64,000 nt of DNA from the NCBI GenBank assembly GCA_039961735.1, contig JABRVX010000002.1:1-64000 (forward strand), given 5' to 3'. The first letter of the stretch is position 1, and every line of letters begins with the position of its first letter. A program made the position numbers and the translations under genes. The stretch comes from Fimbriimonadia bacterium. Lineage in GTDB: Bacteria > Armatimonadota > Fimbriimonadia > Fimbriimonadales > JABRVX01. This document shows, in pieces, positions 44,919 through 53,509 of the stretch. The notes under the pieces are model-generated. The model was not told the origin of the DNA. It made no database searches and saw only the letters and a list, made by a program, of their open reading frames with translations.

Positions 44919-45719
44919 GTGGAAGCAGGCGACCTATTCGAGTCCCACACCGTGGCCGAAGGTGAGCTACGCCTCGAGCCCGTTCTCACCGAGCTAGAAG
45001 AGGGTCTCAAGGATGCAACGATGCAAGCTAAGAAGGTCGAGGCCGCGCTCAGGCGATGGCGGAAGGCCTGCTCGGTTGGGCACGTGGCGGACCTGAAAAA
45101 GCACGGCGATGCCGCTTGCGACGCGCTGAAGCGGCTCGGCGAGACGTTGGAACGGCTGGCCGAATGGCGGTTCGACGACCAGCGGTATCTCCAGGAGGGG
45201 CACTGGCAGCGCGAGATCGCCGACCTTCTCAAAGAGAAGCACGCTATCCGAGCTCGCATAGAGGGGCGTGAACTGGTCTGCTCTCCGACCGCGCTCAGAG
45301 CCCGGCCTGCAGATAGAGTTCTCACTCAGGGGAAGAAGGCGGTGAAAGGAATCAGGCCATCTTGCGTCGCAGAAATGCTGGCATCAGCACGCCATCGTCT
45401 GCAGGAAGCCAAGACAGCGGAATTGCTTGAGTGCCTGTATCTTGCGTGGAAGGCAAGGCGACACCCGGAATCTACCCTCATCAGCCTGAAGGACGCTTAC
45501 GAGACGTTCTGCTTGGCTCCCGGTTGGAAGAAGGAGAACTCTGAGTCGGCTTTTGCGGAGAGTGTCCTAGCACTGCATCAGTCCACCGAGCGGATCACTC
45601 GGGATGGGCGCCGACTGCAGTTTGAGTTTCAACAGGGTACCGCAAAGCCTCGCGACCTCATCATAGTCCGTGATGCGGAAGGACGTGAGTTGCGGTTCCT
45701 GGGTGTGCACTTTGTTTAG
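44919..45719 (+). CDS. Defence-island protein of unknown function, helical
   Basis: 266 aa from a GTG at 44919; GGAGG lies 12 bases upstream, a long spacing. The first half is strongly helical with coiled-coil character (TELEEGLKDATMQAKKVEAA, LGETLERLAEWRFDDQRYLQ). The second half has SCVAEMLASARHRLQEAKTA, AYETFCLAPGWKKENSESAF and a beta-rich tail (RDLIIVRDAEGRELRFLGVH). I recognise no family. It is the first gene of a same-strand group with the BREX-like ATPases and the helicase-nuclease, 17 bases before the next gene, and is best seen as an accessory subunit of that group. Confidence 0.65.
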   Translation: MEAGDLFESHTVAEGELRLEPVLTELEEGLKDATMQAKKVEAALRRWRKACSVGHVADLKKHGDAACDALKRLGETLERLAEWRFDDQRYLQEGHWQREIADLLKEKHAIRARIEGRELVCSPTALRARPADRVLTQGKKAVKGIRPSCVAEMLASARHRLQEAKTAELLECLYLAWKARRHPESTLISLKDAYETFCLAPGWKKENSESAFAESVLALHQSTERITRDGRRLQFEFQQGTAKPRDLIIVRDAEGRELRFLGVHFV

Positions 45720-45736
45720 GTCGGAGGCAACATCAC

Positions 45737-46840
45737 GTGGACATAGCAGATAGCATGCGCGTTCCCATTAGTGAATGGGAAAACGTGCTTTATGGAGATT
45801 ACCTTTCGGACTACATACCCAGTGGCGGCTCTGCGGTGCGGTTCATCAGCGGGACCGAGGACTTGGTGGATGAGGTAGCAGAATCACTGACCAAGCGAGC
45901 AGCGTCGCAAGGCTATCATGTCGCCAAACTAGACCCAGCACGACCTGGTCCAGATGGCAAGAGTCCAGGTTATCACCAGATAGACAAACTCTATTTCGGC
46001 ATTTCTCGGACGTTCAACTGGAGTGCTCTCGCTGAAAGTCATCTCTTGAGCAAGATGAAGGAATTGGGTTGGGCTATGCCGCCTGGCTGGAAGCCGGGAG
46101 GCGACCTTAGCGAATTCCTTAGGCTGAACCAGCTTGATTGGGACCCGTTCGTCCACGAGATGAAGCGCGCAGTGCAGGTAGACGTCGTCCGAGACAGAGC
46201 TATGACCTTGGAGTTTCGATCCGCCGTGTCAGCACTGGCATTTCACCTGATAGTCCCGGACTCGCATCTTCCTTCAACGGAAGAGGTGGTTATGCGTTGG
46301 CTACGTGGTGAGAAGGCGCAGCCTGGCGACGCACAGGTTCTGAAGAGATACCAAATCTATGGCCGTATCAATCGCTCGAACGCTCGGCACATGCTGGTGT
46401 CGCTATGTCATTGGGTTGTCAAAGCCGGATACCTGGGTACTGTGGTAGTGTTTGACTTTCGGCCCTATGAATACTTCAAGCTGGGGCGATCTGCGTTGGA
46501 TCGGCAGCTTCTCGAGCGTCTAAGAGTGGCCATCCAGCAGGGCGTGCCTACGGAACAGCTCCAGCAGTTGCTCTGTGACGAGAGCCACAGGGAGCCTGAG
46601 ATTGCCTATAGCAATCAAGCATACATACACATGGTCCACCTACTCCGCGCATTTCTTGACGAGATAGAAGTGTTCGAGAAGTTCGTGCTATTGGTACTTA
46701 CTACGGATGAGTACTATGATTCAGAGAGGCCTAGAAACTATCGCAACTACGATGCGCTCCACACGCGGATTGCGAACGAGGTTCGAGGAGAGCGAGCGAA
46801 CCCAGAAGGCATCTTGTGTCATCTGAAGGAGGATGTATGA
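45737..46840 (+). CDS. BREX-like (DUF2791-type) protein with lost Walker A
   Basis: 367 aa, GTG start with GGAGG ten bases upstream. The N-terminus (ENVLYGDYLSDYIPSGGSAV) matches, from memory, the start of BrxC/BrxD-type DUF2791 ATP-binding proteins, in which a GxGxGKTH P-loop follows. Here the corresponding stretch is RFISGTEDLVDEV (about 35-47), with no GKT/S, so nucleotide binding is probably lost. A Walker-B-like strand (FEKFVLLVLTTDEYY) remains. The next gene is a related protein with an intact P-loop, so this may be the inactive half of a heteromeric ATPase. It overlaps the next gene at ATGTATGA. Confidence 0.7.
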   Translation: MDIADSMRVPISEWENVLYGDYLSDYIPSGGSAVRFISGTEDLVDEVAESLTKRAASQGYHVAKLDPARPGPDGKSPGYHQIDKLYFGISRTFNWSALAESHLLSKMKELGWAMPPGWKPGGDLSEFLRLNQLDWDPFVHEMKRAVQVDVVRDRAMTLEFRSAVSALAFHLIVPDSHLPSTEEVVMRWLRGEKAQPGDAQVLKRYQIYGRINRSNARHMLVSLCHWVVKAGYLGTVVVFDFRPYEYFKLGRSALDRQLLERLRVAIQQGVPTEQLQQLLCDESHREPEIAYSNQAYIHMVHLLRAFLDEIEVFEKFVLLVLTTDEYYDSERPRNYRNYDALHTRIANEVRGERANPEGILCHLKEDV

Positions 46841-48073
46841 CCGCTGAAAGGTTGCTTGCACGCAGGGCAATTGAGGCTCTCCGTGCTGGTGTCGCGACCC
46901 CAAGCGTTGTTGCGACATTGGGTACCTCCCAGTTTGAGATTGAGCGAAGGGCACTGTCAGACCTAGATGACTGCGCCGAAGGTAAGGGCGTGACTCCGTT
47001 GGTAATCGTGGGTGGCTTTGGCTTGGGTAAGACACACATGCTCAACTATATTGCTGCAAGAGCCTCAGGGAAGAGCTTTGTGACAAGTATCGTCGCTACA
47101 AGCCCCGAGACCCCTCTAGGCAATCTGCATGTCGTTCTCAAGGCTCTATCGGAAAGCTCTAGGGCTCCAGGTTACACCGGTAAGGCGCTACGGGAGCTGA
47201 TGGCTAAGTACGGTTCAAAGTCGCCCGGTTTTGCGCAGGTTCGAGCGTGGGCTAGCGGGCGCGAGGACATCCATGACCGATTCGTAGCCATGCTTCACCT
47301 ATACGAGGTGATCACCGACGGGGAGTTCCAGAGTAAAGAGTAAGATCCTTGCCGACTTCGAAGGCAGCCCTATTGTTAAGACCGAGATTAAAGCCCGTCT
47401 AAAGGAAGTCGGTCAACTTCAAGGCTACGATTTGAGTCACCCAAAGAATAGGTTTCTGGCGCCGGAACGCATCCTCTTGCTAGCACAGCTCTACCGAGCT
47501 TGTGAGTGCAAAGGGTGGGTGGTGATGTTTGACGAGGTTGAGCGGTTAGCCTACTTTCCGAGAAAGCAGCGGATCGAGGCCTATCGTGCTATAGGTTGGT
47601 GGCGACGTCAGGCTGAGCAGGGTTCTGGCATCTACCCGGTCTTTGCATTCACGCCCGGAGCAATTGATGAGATGTGGCGCAAGTACCAGGACGACCGTTA
47701 TCTGGACGAGACACTGGCATCGTCGCTGTTTGAAGAGCATGAAGACCTTGCCCGCCACGGGCTGGACCTGCTAGCCAACTGCCGAATTCCTCTGAAGGAA
47801 CCTGATGACGAACAGCTCCAGAGAATCTATTACGCTATCCGCGAGCTTTATGGCAGAGCTTACGACTGGGCTCCGCCAGACACACCATCTGCACAGGAAG
47901 CCCGGGCATTTGTATCCGTCCGCTCACAGATCCGACGCTGGATAACAGAGTTCGACCTCAATCGCGTCTACGGAAGAGCTGGAGAGATCGTAGATGAAGG
48001 CCTAATAATGGACACAACTGAGCTATCGGAGGACCAGATCGCGAGTGACGACGATGATTCGGCTGCGGAGTAA
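46837..48073 (+). pseudogene. BREX-like P-loop ATPase (BrxD/DUF2791-type), frameshifted
   Basis: ATG at 46837 overlaps the upstream stop and has GAAGGAGG before it. The first part reads to a TAA at 47341-47343; the second part continues in the next frame to 48073. Removing one copy of a 7-bp tandem duplication (agagtaa, 47330-47336 and 47337-47343) restores one 409-residue protein across the junction EFQSKILADFEG. Walker A is intact: LVIVGGFGLGKTHMLNYIA (K65). Walker B reads WVVMFDEVERLA after the junction. BREX ATPases of this type support phage defence in other systems. The gene may be truncated, phase-variable, or wrongly sequenced at this point. Confidence 0.8.
47330..47343 (+). repeat. 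7-bp tandem duplication causing a frameshift
   Basis: Two direct copies of agagtaa lie head to tail within the ATPase gene. The second copy creates the in-frame TAA and shifts the frame by +1. With only one copy the frame is open through the whole gene. Slippage could gain or lose the copy. Confidence 0.85.
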
Positions 48074-48079
48074 AAGCCT

Positions 48080-48598
48080 GTGCCTATACCGTACCATCGC
48101 GTTCCGCCTTCAACCTCAGGCCCGCTAGCAGCATACCTGCTCAGTACTGCGGGGAAAACTCCCAAGGAGTTGTTGGGAGGTCTGTTAGTGATCGATGGCC
48201 GGGGGCAGCCGGTGGAATTTGTACATAACTGCATCGAGGTGCCAAGTGGTCTCCTTTGGCCTGCTCCGGGGGTCGAAGCGGCTGGTTTCGCAGCACTAGC
48301 TCATTCACTATTCGAGGCGTGTCGGGCCCAACCCGACCTGTTAGTGATAGAGCATGGATTGGGAACTCCACATTACATCCGGGAAAAGGTTGCGCCCCTT
48401 ATCCCAACTTGTATCGTCTCTCAGAGCCAAGAAGATAATCCGAGCACCTATGCCTGGGTCAACGAGGCGCCTGCTATCGGGACTTCGGCTCATCTACTCA
48501 TAGAAGAGTTGGCCGAACGAGGCTTCCTGCACGAGCCGTTCGACCGAATCCGCCGCGCACTTGCCGAGACCTACGGGACGAACGAGCCTGGAACGTGA
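48080..48598 (+). CDS. Defence-island protein of unknown function
   Basis: 172 aa from a GTG six bases after the ATPase stop. The pattern of strands and helices (LLGGLLVIDGRGQPVEFVHN, then GFAALAHSLFEACRAQPDLL, VIEHGLGTP, TCIVSQSQED) looks like an alpha/beta fold. No catalytic motif is certain. I do not recognise it. It overlaps the helicase-nuclease gene by four bases (GTGA), suggesting a subunit made in step with it. Confidence 0.65.
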   Translation: MPIPYHRVPPSTSGPLAAYLLSTAGKTPKELLGGLLVIDGRGQPVEFVHNCIEVPSGLLWPAPGVEAAGFAALAHSLFEACRAQPDLLVIEHGLGTPHYIREKVAPLIPTCIVSQSQEDNPSTYAWVNEAPAIGTSAHLLIEELAERGFLHEPFDRIRRALAETYGTNEPGT

Positions 48599-50772
48599 TA
48601 CGATCAGAGCGTCAGGATTTCTGCGTACGGCCACGTTGGAGAGTGCTTGGACTTGTCAGAGACTGGCGGCCGAGCCCCTCGGAGCCGATACGAGTCAGCT
48701 GCGTAGCGGCTGGCACGCCCGTGCCCAACCGATTGGATCTGGCACTGCCACCGTGCGGACCAGCAGCGCGCATAGGTGTGGACCTGCTGTCTGCTCGTCC
48801 TGCTGCCAGCCACAGGATCGGATGGTTCGATCTGGCGAGCGGGGAGCGCATACTGTTGAGACGCCCCGGTCAGGGTGACCTGGTGGAGACGCTGAGCGAT
48901 ACCCGAGATGACTCTGCGTTTGAGTTCGAGCGCAGATTAGCGGCCATCCTGCAACCACCTCTGCAGGCACTTCTTGCACCATCCGGCGTGCTAGATTGGC
49001 CTGCGCCCCTGTTGCCGTTCCAACAAGATGGAGTGAAAGCTCTGTTGGAGAGACGTGAGCTACTACTGGCAGATGACATGGGTCTTGGCAAGACCATCCA
49101 GGCGATCGCCGCCTTGAGAATCCTTTTTTACAGGAAGGAGGTTGACCGTGCACTCATTGTTGCGCCGGCAGGACTTGTGGGGCAGTGGCTACGCGAGTTC
49201 GACTTCTGGGCACCAGACCTTAGGGTTGTTCCGGTGCGGGGTGACCCGTCAGCCCGCGGCACACTATGGCGTTTGCCCGCTCACGTCAAGATCGTCGGAT
49301 ATGAGACTTTGCGCGAGGATGTCATTGGTTTAGAGCACAGCCCGGTGCTTCGCGAGGAGTGGGATGTCGTGGTTCTAGACGAGACGTCTAAGATCAAGAA
49401 TAGGGAAACCGGAGTGTCCATTGCATGCAAGCGCATCCCTGGCAAGCGACGGTGGGCTCTCACTGGCACCCCACTGGAAAACCGGGTGGACGACCTACAC
49501 TCCATTCTTGACTTCCTCCTGGCCGACGGTGGGCGGCGCCTCGCGCGGTCTCCGGAGTTGGGAGATCTGCGCGAGACATTGGCAAGAGTGCAGTTGCGGC
49601 GAAGAAAGGCAGACGTATTGCAGGACCTTCCGCCCAAGATCGTGGTTGAAGTGCCAGTTTCACTACTACCAATGCAGAGGCAGACCTACGATCGCGCAGA
49701 GCAAGAAGGCGTTATTCAGCTTCGAGGCAATGCTGCTGTCACCGTGACGCACGTACTGGAGCTGATCATGCGTCTGAAGCAGATCTGCAACTGCGATCCG
49801 TCCTCTGGTGAGTCCGCGAAGTTGGACGACATAGCCCAGCGGCTTGAGACACTGTGCAGTGAAGGCCATCGTGCCCTGCTCTTCTCCCAGTTCACCGATG
49901 AGCGCTACGGCGTCGGTCTGCTCGCACACCGCCTTGCCAAGTTTCAGCCTCTCACTTATACAGGCGCCATGTCTAGCGCCGAAAAGAGCAGAGCAATCGA
50001 AGCGTTCCTTGGTGGCGATCGTCATAAGCTGCTGATTCTCTCGTTGCGCGCGGGCGGTTTTGGCCTCAATCTTCAGAGTGCCTCGTACGTCTTTCACTTT
50101 GACCGGTGGTGGAATCCAGCCGTTGAGGACCAAGCAGAAGGCCGCGCGCACCGGATGGGCCAGACCTACCCAGTCACCGCGATCAAGTACGTCTGTACTG
50201 GCACAATCGAAGAGCGCATAGAGGCGAAGCTGCGGGAGAAGCGCCAGCTATTCAAGGATCTAGTTGACGATACGTCCATGGAGCTGTCAGCTGTTCTGAG
50301 TGAGACCGAGCTGTTTGGTCTGTTTGGGCTTGAGGCTCCCGCACGCACGACAAGTGCACGGCGGTACCAAACCAGTGAGCAGTTTGAGGAGTGGCTCGCC
50401 GAGCGCCTTCGCGACCAGGGCTTCGACGTGACACTGACACCTCGCTCTCGGGATGGTGGAATCGATATTGTGGCCGAGCGGTGTGATGCCATCGGTGTAG
50501 AAACAAGGCTGATGATACAGTGTAAGAACCTATCCCAGCCTGTAGGTGTTGCCGCGGCGCGAGAGCTACGCGGCGTCGTTCCCGAGAGGCAAGCGGGCAC
50601 AACGCCAGTGATCGCGTGTCCCGCAGGCTTTACCGCAGACGCCAGAGCCTTCGCAAAGGATAACGGGATTGTCTTGTGGGGGAAAGCCGAACTGGACGCT
50701 CTAGCGGGAAATGACCAAGGCGGGCGATCCCTGCCTCATACTGAACGAACTGACGGGAAGGTGGAAACCTAG
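48595..50772 (+). CDS. SNF2-family helicase fused to Mrr-type nuclease
   Basis: 725 aa, GTG start overlapping the previous stop. After about 115 residues the SNF2 ATPase begins. Motif I is LLADDMGLGKTIQAIAAL (K166), motif II is VVLDETSKIK (DE followed by TS in place of the usual DEAH/DExH), and the helicase C domain has LILSLRAGGFGLNLQSASYV with WWNPAVEDQAEGRAHRMGQ. The last 130 residues are a PD-(D/E)XK restriction endonuclease-like domain: FEEWLAERLRDQGFDVTLT, D624 in SRDGGIDIVAE, then Q642-C643-K644 in MIQCKNLSQPVG. The family cuts modified or foreign DNA. It is the likely effector of the island. Confidence 0.9.
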   Translation: MIRSERQDFCVRPRWRVLGLVRDWRPSPSEPIRVSCVAAGTPVPNRLDLALPPCGPAARIGVDLLSARPAASHRIGWFDLASGERILLRRPGQGDLVETLSDTRDDSAFEFERRLAAILQPPLQALLAPSGVLDWPAPLLPFQQDGVKALLERRELLLADDMGLGKTIQAIAALRILFYRKEVDRALIVAPAGLVGQWLREFDFWAPDLRVVPVRGDPSARGTLWRLPAHVKIVGYETLREDVIGLEHSPVLREEWDVVVLDETSKIKNRETGVSIACKRIPGKRRWALTGTPLENRVDDLHSILDFLLADGGRRLARSPELGDLRETLARVQLRRRKADVLQDLPPKIVVEVPVSLLPMQRQTYDRAEQEGVIQLRGNAAVTVTHVLELIMRLKQICNCDPSSGESAKLDDIAQRLETLCSEGHRALLFSQFTDERYGVGLLAHRLAKFQPLTYTGAMSSAEKSRAIEAFLGGDRHKLLILSLRAGGFGLNLQSASYVFHFDRWWNPAVEDQAEGRAHRMGQTYPVTAIKYVCTGTIEERIEAKLREKRQLFKDLVDDTSMELSAVLSETELFGLFGLEAPARTTSARRYQTSEQFEEWLAERLRDQGFDVTLTPRSRDGGIDIVAERCDAIGVETRLMIQCKNLSQPVGVAAARELRGVVPERQAGTTPVIACPAGFTADARAFAKDNGIVLWGKAELDALAGNDQGGRSLPHTERTDGKVET

Positions 50773-50809
50773 AATGGCTTGGTACGTCGGACTCCCCGGT
50801 GGTGGGTAG

Positions 50810-51376
50810 GTGCAGGCGGTTTCGATGGGTATCGCGTTGCTGCTCGCAGTCGCAGTTTGGGGACAGACGCCCGGCTCTGTGACGGTGGAGGGGGAGGGGG
50901 TGCCGGTGCGGCAGGTGCTGGACAGCCTCTTCCAGCAGGCGGGACTGCAGTACGTGTTGGACCCCGCCGTGCAGGGCGACGTCACGGTGAAGGTGAAGGA
51001 CGTGCCCTTCGAAACGGCCCTGCGCCTGGTGCTCCGGCAGCTCAGGCTCACGTACAGCGTGGAGGGCGGCGTGTACGTCATCGGCCCCGCGCCCGCCGAG
51101 CCCCCGCCCATAATCCAAGCTCCCGAAGAGCCCAACCTCGCGCCCGGCGAGCGACTGGTGAAGATCAAGGTGCACAACGTGCCCGCCTCGGTGGTGTTGA
51201 TGATGCTGATGGGCTATCGCCGCGACACGTGGTTGGGGCCGATGAACCGCCCGCCCGACGGCTACATCTTCGGCGGGGGGCGCTGGATGATGTATGGCGC
51301 GCAGGGCTTTCTGGGTTGGATGGGCTACGGCGCGTTCCTGCCCGTGTGGACGGGCGGCGGCTGGCCTGGAAGGTAG
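50810..51376 (+). CDS. STN-domain exported protein
   Basis: 188 aa from a GTG at 50810; an ATG five codons later is the alternative. A signal peptide (about 1-19, cut at WGQ) precedes a secretin/TonB N-terminal (STN) domain with VTVEGEGVPVRQVLDSLFQQ, AGLQYVLDPAVQGDVTVKV and DVPFETALRLVLRQLRLTYS. A Pro-rich linker and a Gly/Trp-rich tail (FLGWMGYGAFLPVWTGGGWP) follow. It lacks a secretin pore, so it may bind a periplasmic partner. A related STN domain occurs in the anti-sigma factor at 33865-35187. Confidence 0.75.
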   Translation: MQAVSMGIALLLAVAVWGQTPGSVTVEGEGVPVRQVLDSLFQQAGLQYVLDPAVQGDVTVKVKDVPFETALRLVLRQLRLTYSVEGGVYVIGPAPAEPPPIIQAPEEPNLAPGERLVKIKVHNVPASVVLMMLMGYRRDTWLGPMNRPPDGYIFGGGRWMMYGAQGFLGWMGYGAFLPVWTGGGWPGR

Positions 51377-51643
51377 GGCGCGCTACGGTTCTACGACTTC
51401 TTTCCCCGCACCTGCGACTCGGGATGCACGCTTTCGGGTCTACTTGTGAAGCCGAGGGGCGTACCGACACCGTGCTACCGAGTCATGCCCGGCGCGGTTC
51501 TCAGGCTCTCGGCGTGCGTTTGGCGGATGGAGTGGAGCCCAGGACCTGGAAGCCTCCGCCCTGTCGGATTCGCGAAACGGGCGGTTGACGCAAGAACGTA
51601 TCCTAGACTGAGCGGCCTAGAGGTCGCGTGGAAGGTAAGAACC
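51377..51643. other. Intergenic region without recognised features
   Basis: A 267-base gap between the STN gene and the next exported protein. The reading frame of the downstream gene is open back to 51446, but there is no start signal before 51644. I see nothing else. Confidence 0.4.
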
Positions 51644-52252
51644 ATGATACTCCCAGTCGTTTGTTGCTTCTGGCTGCTGACACAGCAGCAGGCCGTGTCG
51701 CCGCTAGCCATGACCGTGACGACGGACAAGCAGACGTACATCTCTGGTGAGACGGTACGGGTTGTCATTTCACTCGAGAACCGGACTGACAAACCGATCG
51801 TAATCGCCAGAGTTATCTGGGATGGAGCGATCGCAGCCGGTTGTCGCCCAGTGCTGACGCGTGGCGGACAGCGCATCGAGACCGAGAAGGGCTCCACCTG
51901 CCCCGCCGTGCAAGTATGTGTCTCACCGTCCGTGACCGAGGACCGCTTCCTCACCCTGGCACCGGGCAAGAAGGTAGCCGTGTACCGTGAGTGGTTTTCG
52001 GAGGAGCGCGACTTCCATGGGCACAGTCCGAATCTGAAGGCGAGCTTCCGATACATGACCACCGCGCCTCTGTCGCCTGGCGAGTATGTTATCGAGGCGA
52101 AGTACCACTTCGGCAGGGACAAGGGAGCATGGATGATGGAGGGTTCGAACTGGGAGTTCCAGTCCGAACGGGCGAAGAAGCTGTTCTACTCTGCTTGGAC
52201 AGGGGAGTTGGCTGCGTCAACAGGCTTTCGGGTGCTGCCAAAGCCCGAGTAG
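51644..52252 (+). CDS. Exported beta-sandwich protein (BsuPI/Ig-like)
   Basis: 202 aa; start at 51644 with GGAAGG eight bases upstream and a signal-like MILPVVCCFWLLTQQQAVS. The body has beta strands with ALAMTVTTDKQTYI-like spacing (MTVTTDKQTYISGETVRVVI, SLENRTDKPIVIARVIWDG, LSPGEYVIEAKYHFGRDK). This is the pattern of small Ig-like or proteinase-inhibitor-like secreted domains. Function unknown. It borders the repeat zone at 52353. Confidence 0.65.
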   Translation: MILPVVCCFWLLTQQQAVSPLAMTVTTDKQTYISGETVRVVISLENRTDKPIVIARVIWDGAIAAGCRPVLTRGGQRIETEKGSTCPAVQVCVSPSVTEDRFLTLAPGKKVAVYREWFSEERDFHGHSPNLKASFRYMTTAPLSPGEYVIEAKYHFGRDKGAWMMEGSNWEFQSERAKKLFYSAWTGELAASTGFRVLPKPE

Positions 52253-52352
52253 ATAGCTGCGGCCCGTCGGCGAGACACATCGAAGGGTGTCCGTACTAGC
52301 GAGGTGGGACAGCCGCAGTCTTAGTCTGCTTAGTGTTCGCCCGCCCGCCTGC

Positions 52353-52523
52353 GAGATTACGCCAGTGGTACCCGTCATGCCGAGCCTGTCGGAGCATGGT
52401 GCTACACGTGAGATTACGCCAGTGGTACCCGTCATGCCGAGCCTGTCGAAGCATGGTGCTACACGCGAGATTACGCCAGTGGTGCCCGTCATGCTGAGCC
52501 TGTCGAAGCATGGTGCCACATGC
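52353..52523. repeat. 57-bp repeat, three copies
   Basis: Units start at 52353, 52410 and 52467, each beginning gagattacgccagtggt and containing one family-A palindrome arm (catgccgagcctgtcgaagc or a one-base variant). The copies differ by only a few bases, implying recent tandem duplication of a palindrome arm plus its flank. Confidence 0.85.
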
Positions 52524-52593
52524 CGCATGGCATGGCCTTCCGATGTTACGTTCACGACGACCGCTTGCATGCTTCGACAGGCTCAGCATGACG
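52487..52593. repeat. Paired 26-bp inverted repeat (family A) joining the two arrays
   Basis: Arm 52487-52512 lies in the third 57-bp unit. Its exact reverse complement, 52568-52593 (core gcttcgacaggctcagcatg), starts the 31-bp array. The two arrays therefore grew outwards from one palindrome. Confidence 0.85.
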
Positions 52594-52926
52594 GTTCTAG
52601 TACCGTGATAAGCTCGGCATGACGGTTCTGGTACCGTGATAGGGTCGGCATGACGGTTCTGGTACCGTGATAGGGTCGGCATGACGGTTCTAGTACCGTG
52701 ATAGGGTCGGCATGACGGTTCTGGTACCGTGATAGGGTCGGCATGACGGTTCTGGTACCGTGATCGGGTCGGCATGACGGTTTTGGTACCGCGACAGGGT
52801 CGGCATGACGGTTCTGGTACCGTGATAGGGTCGGCATGACGGTTCTGGTACCGTGATCGGGTCGGCATGACGGTTCTGGTACCGTGATCGGGTCGGCATG
52901 ACGGTTTTGGTACCGCGACAGGCTCA
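52586..52926. repeat. 31-bp tandem array, eleven units
   Basis: Units start every 31 bases from 52586 to 52896 with no spacers. Each begins gcatgacggtt and contains ggtacc or agtacc. Variation is at a few sites (tctgg/tctag/tttgg, gataggg/gatcggg/gacaggg). Units 7 and 11 share the tttgg...gcgacagg variant, suggesting duplication of a four-unit block. Because 31 is not a multiple of three, open frames across it on the minus strand are artefacts. Confidence 0.9.
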
Positions 52927-53018
52927 GTAATTGTGTGCGGGAGCTGCGTTACGTGTCAGTCCCGAGTCCCCGTGGCCGCACCGAGGAAGCACAATCATGC
53001 CGCTCCCGGCCAACCCTA

Positions 53019-53492
53019 CTACTTCTTCTTCGTCCACTCCCACAAGCCGTAAAGTGCGGTGTCGTCGGGTTCCATGTCGTGGATGCGCAGCGTCAACTCT
53101 ATCTGCGCGCGGTGGTGGGCGTCGTGAGCGACAGCGTAGGCGAAGAACATGAGCGGCGGGGACCTGCGAGCCTTGTTCTCCTCAGCCAATTCGCGAAGGT
53201 ACTCTGCCATCTGTTCTGACGAGCGAACGAGGCCGTCGCGAATCTCTTCCCGTGACGCCGTCTTGAAATCCAACTTGGGAATCGTGTCCGACCGCCGTGA
53301 GCTACGCCTCTCGAGCCAAGCACGGCGGCACCCGATGATGTGGACGAAGTGCGAGCGTACGGTCTTGCCCTTTCTCGGCTTCAAGTCCAACGTCTCGTCC
53401 GGGCAAAGGTCCAGCAGCTCCAGGCAGATAGCGTTGTTCACTCGCCACGAATCGAGCATGTCCTCGACTGGGAGGCTAGCATCGGTACTCAT
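53019..53492 (-). CDS. DinB-like (DinB_2/DUF664-type) protein
   Basis: 157 aa; start at 53492 with GGGGGTATACG upstream. A four-helix-bundle pattern with the DinB-family metal-ligand histidines is seen: VRSHFVHIIGCRRAWLER (first His pair region) and AYAVAHDAHHRAQIELTLR. Family members are metal-dependent enzymes, some using bacillithiol or mycothiol; substrates are mostly unknown. It lies 17 bases downstream of the AMP-forming ligase gene on the same strand and is probably co-transcribed. Confidence 0.8.
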   Translation of the reverse strand: MSTDASLPVEDMLDSWRVNNAICLELLDLCPDETLDLKPRKGKTVRSHFVHIIGCRRAWLERRSSRRSDTIPKLDFKTASREEIRDGLVRSSEQMAEYLRELAEENKARRSPPLMFFAYAVAHDAHHRAQIELTLRIHDMEPDDTALYGLWEWTKKK

Positions 53493-53509
53493 CGTATACC
53501 CCCGAGAAG

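Noticed and set aside
44919-50772. Complete BREX system
   Set aside because: There is no PglX-type methylase, PglZ, BrxA or BrxB. Only ATPase relatives are present, so I describe it as BREX-like.
52296-52868. 190-aa reading frame on the minus strand over the arrays
   Set aside because: It only reflects the repeats rotating through frames (31-bp units); it has no start signal or protein-like composition.
52586-52926. Possible CRISPR array
   Set aside because: The 31-bp units follow each other directly with no spacers and there are no cas genes. It is a tandem array.
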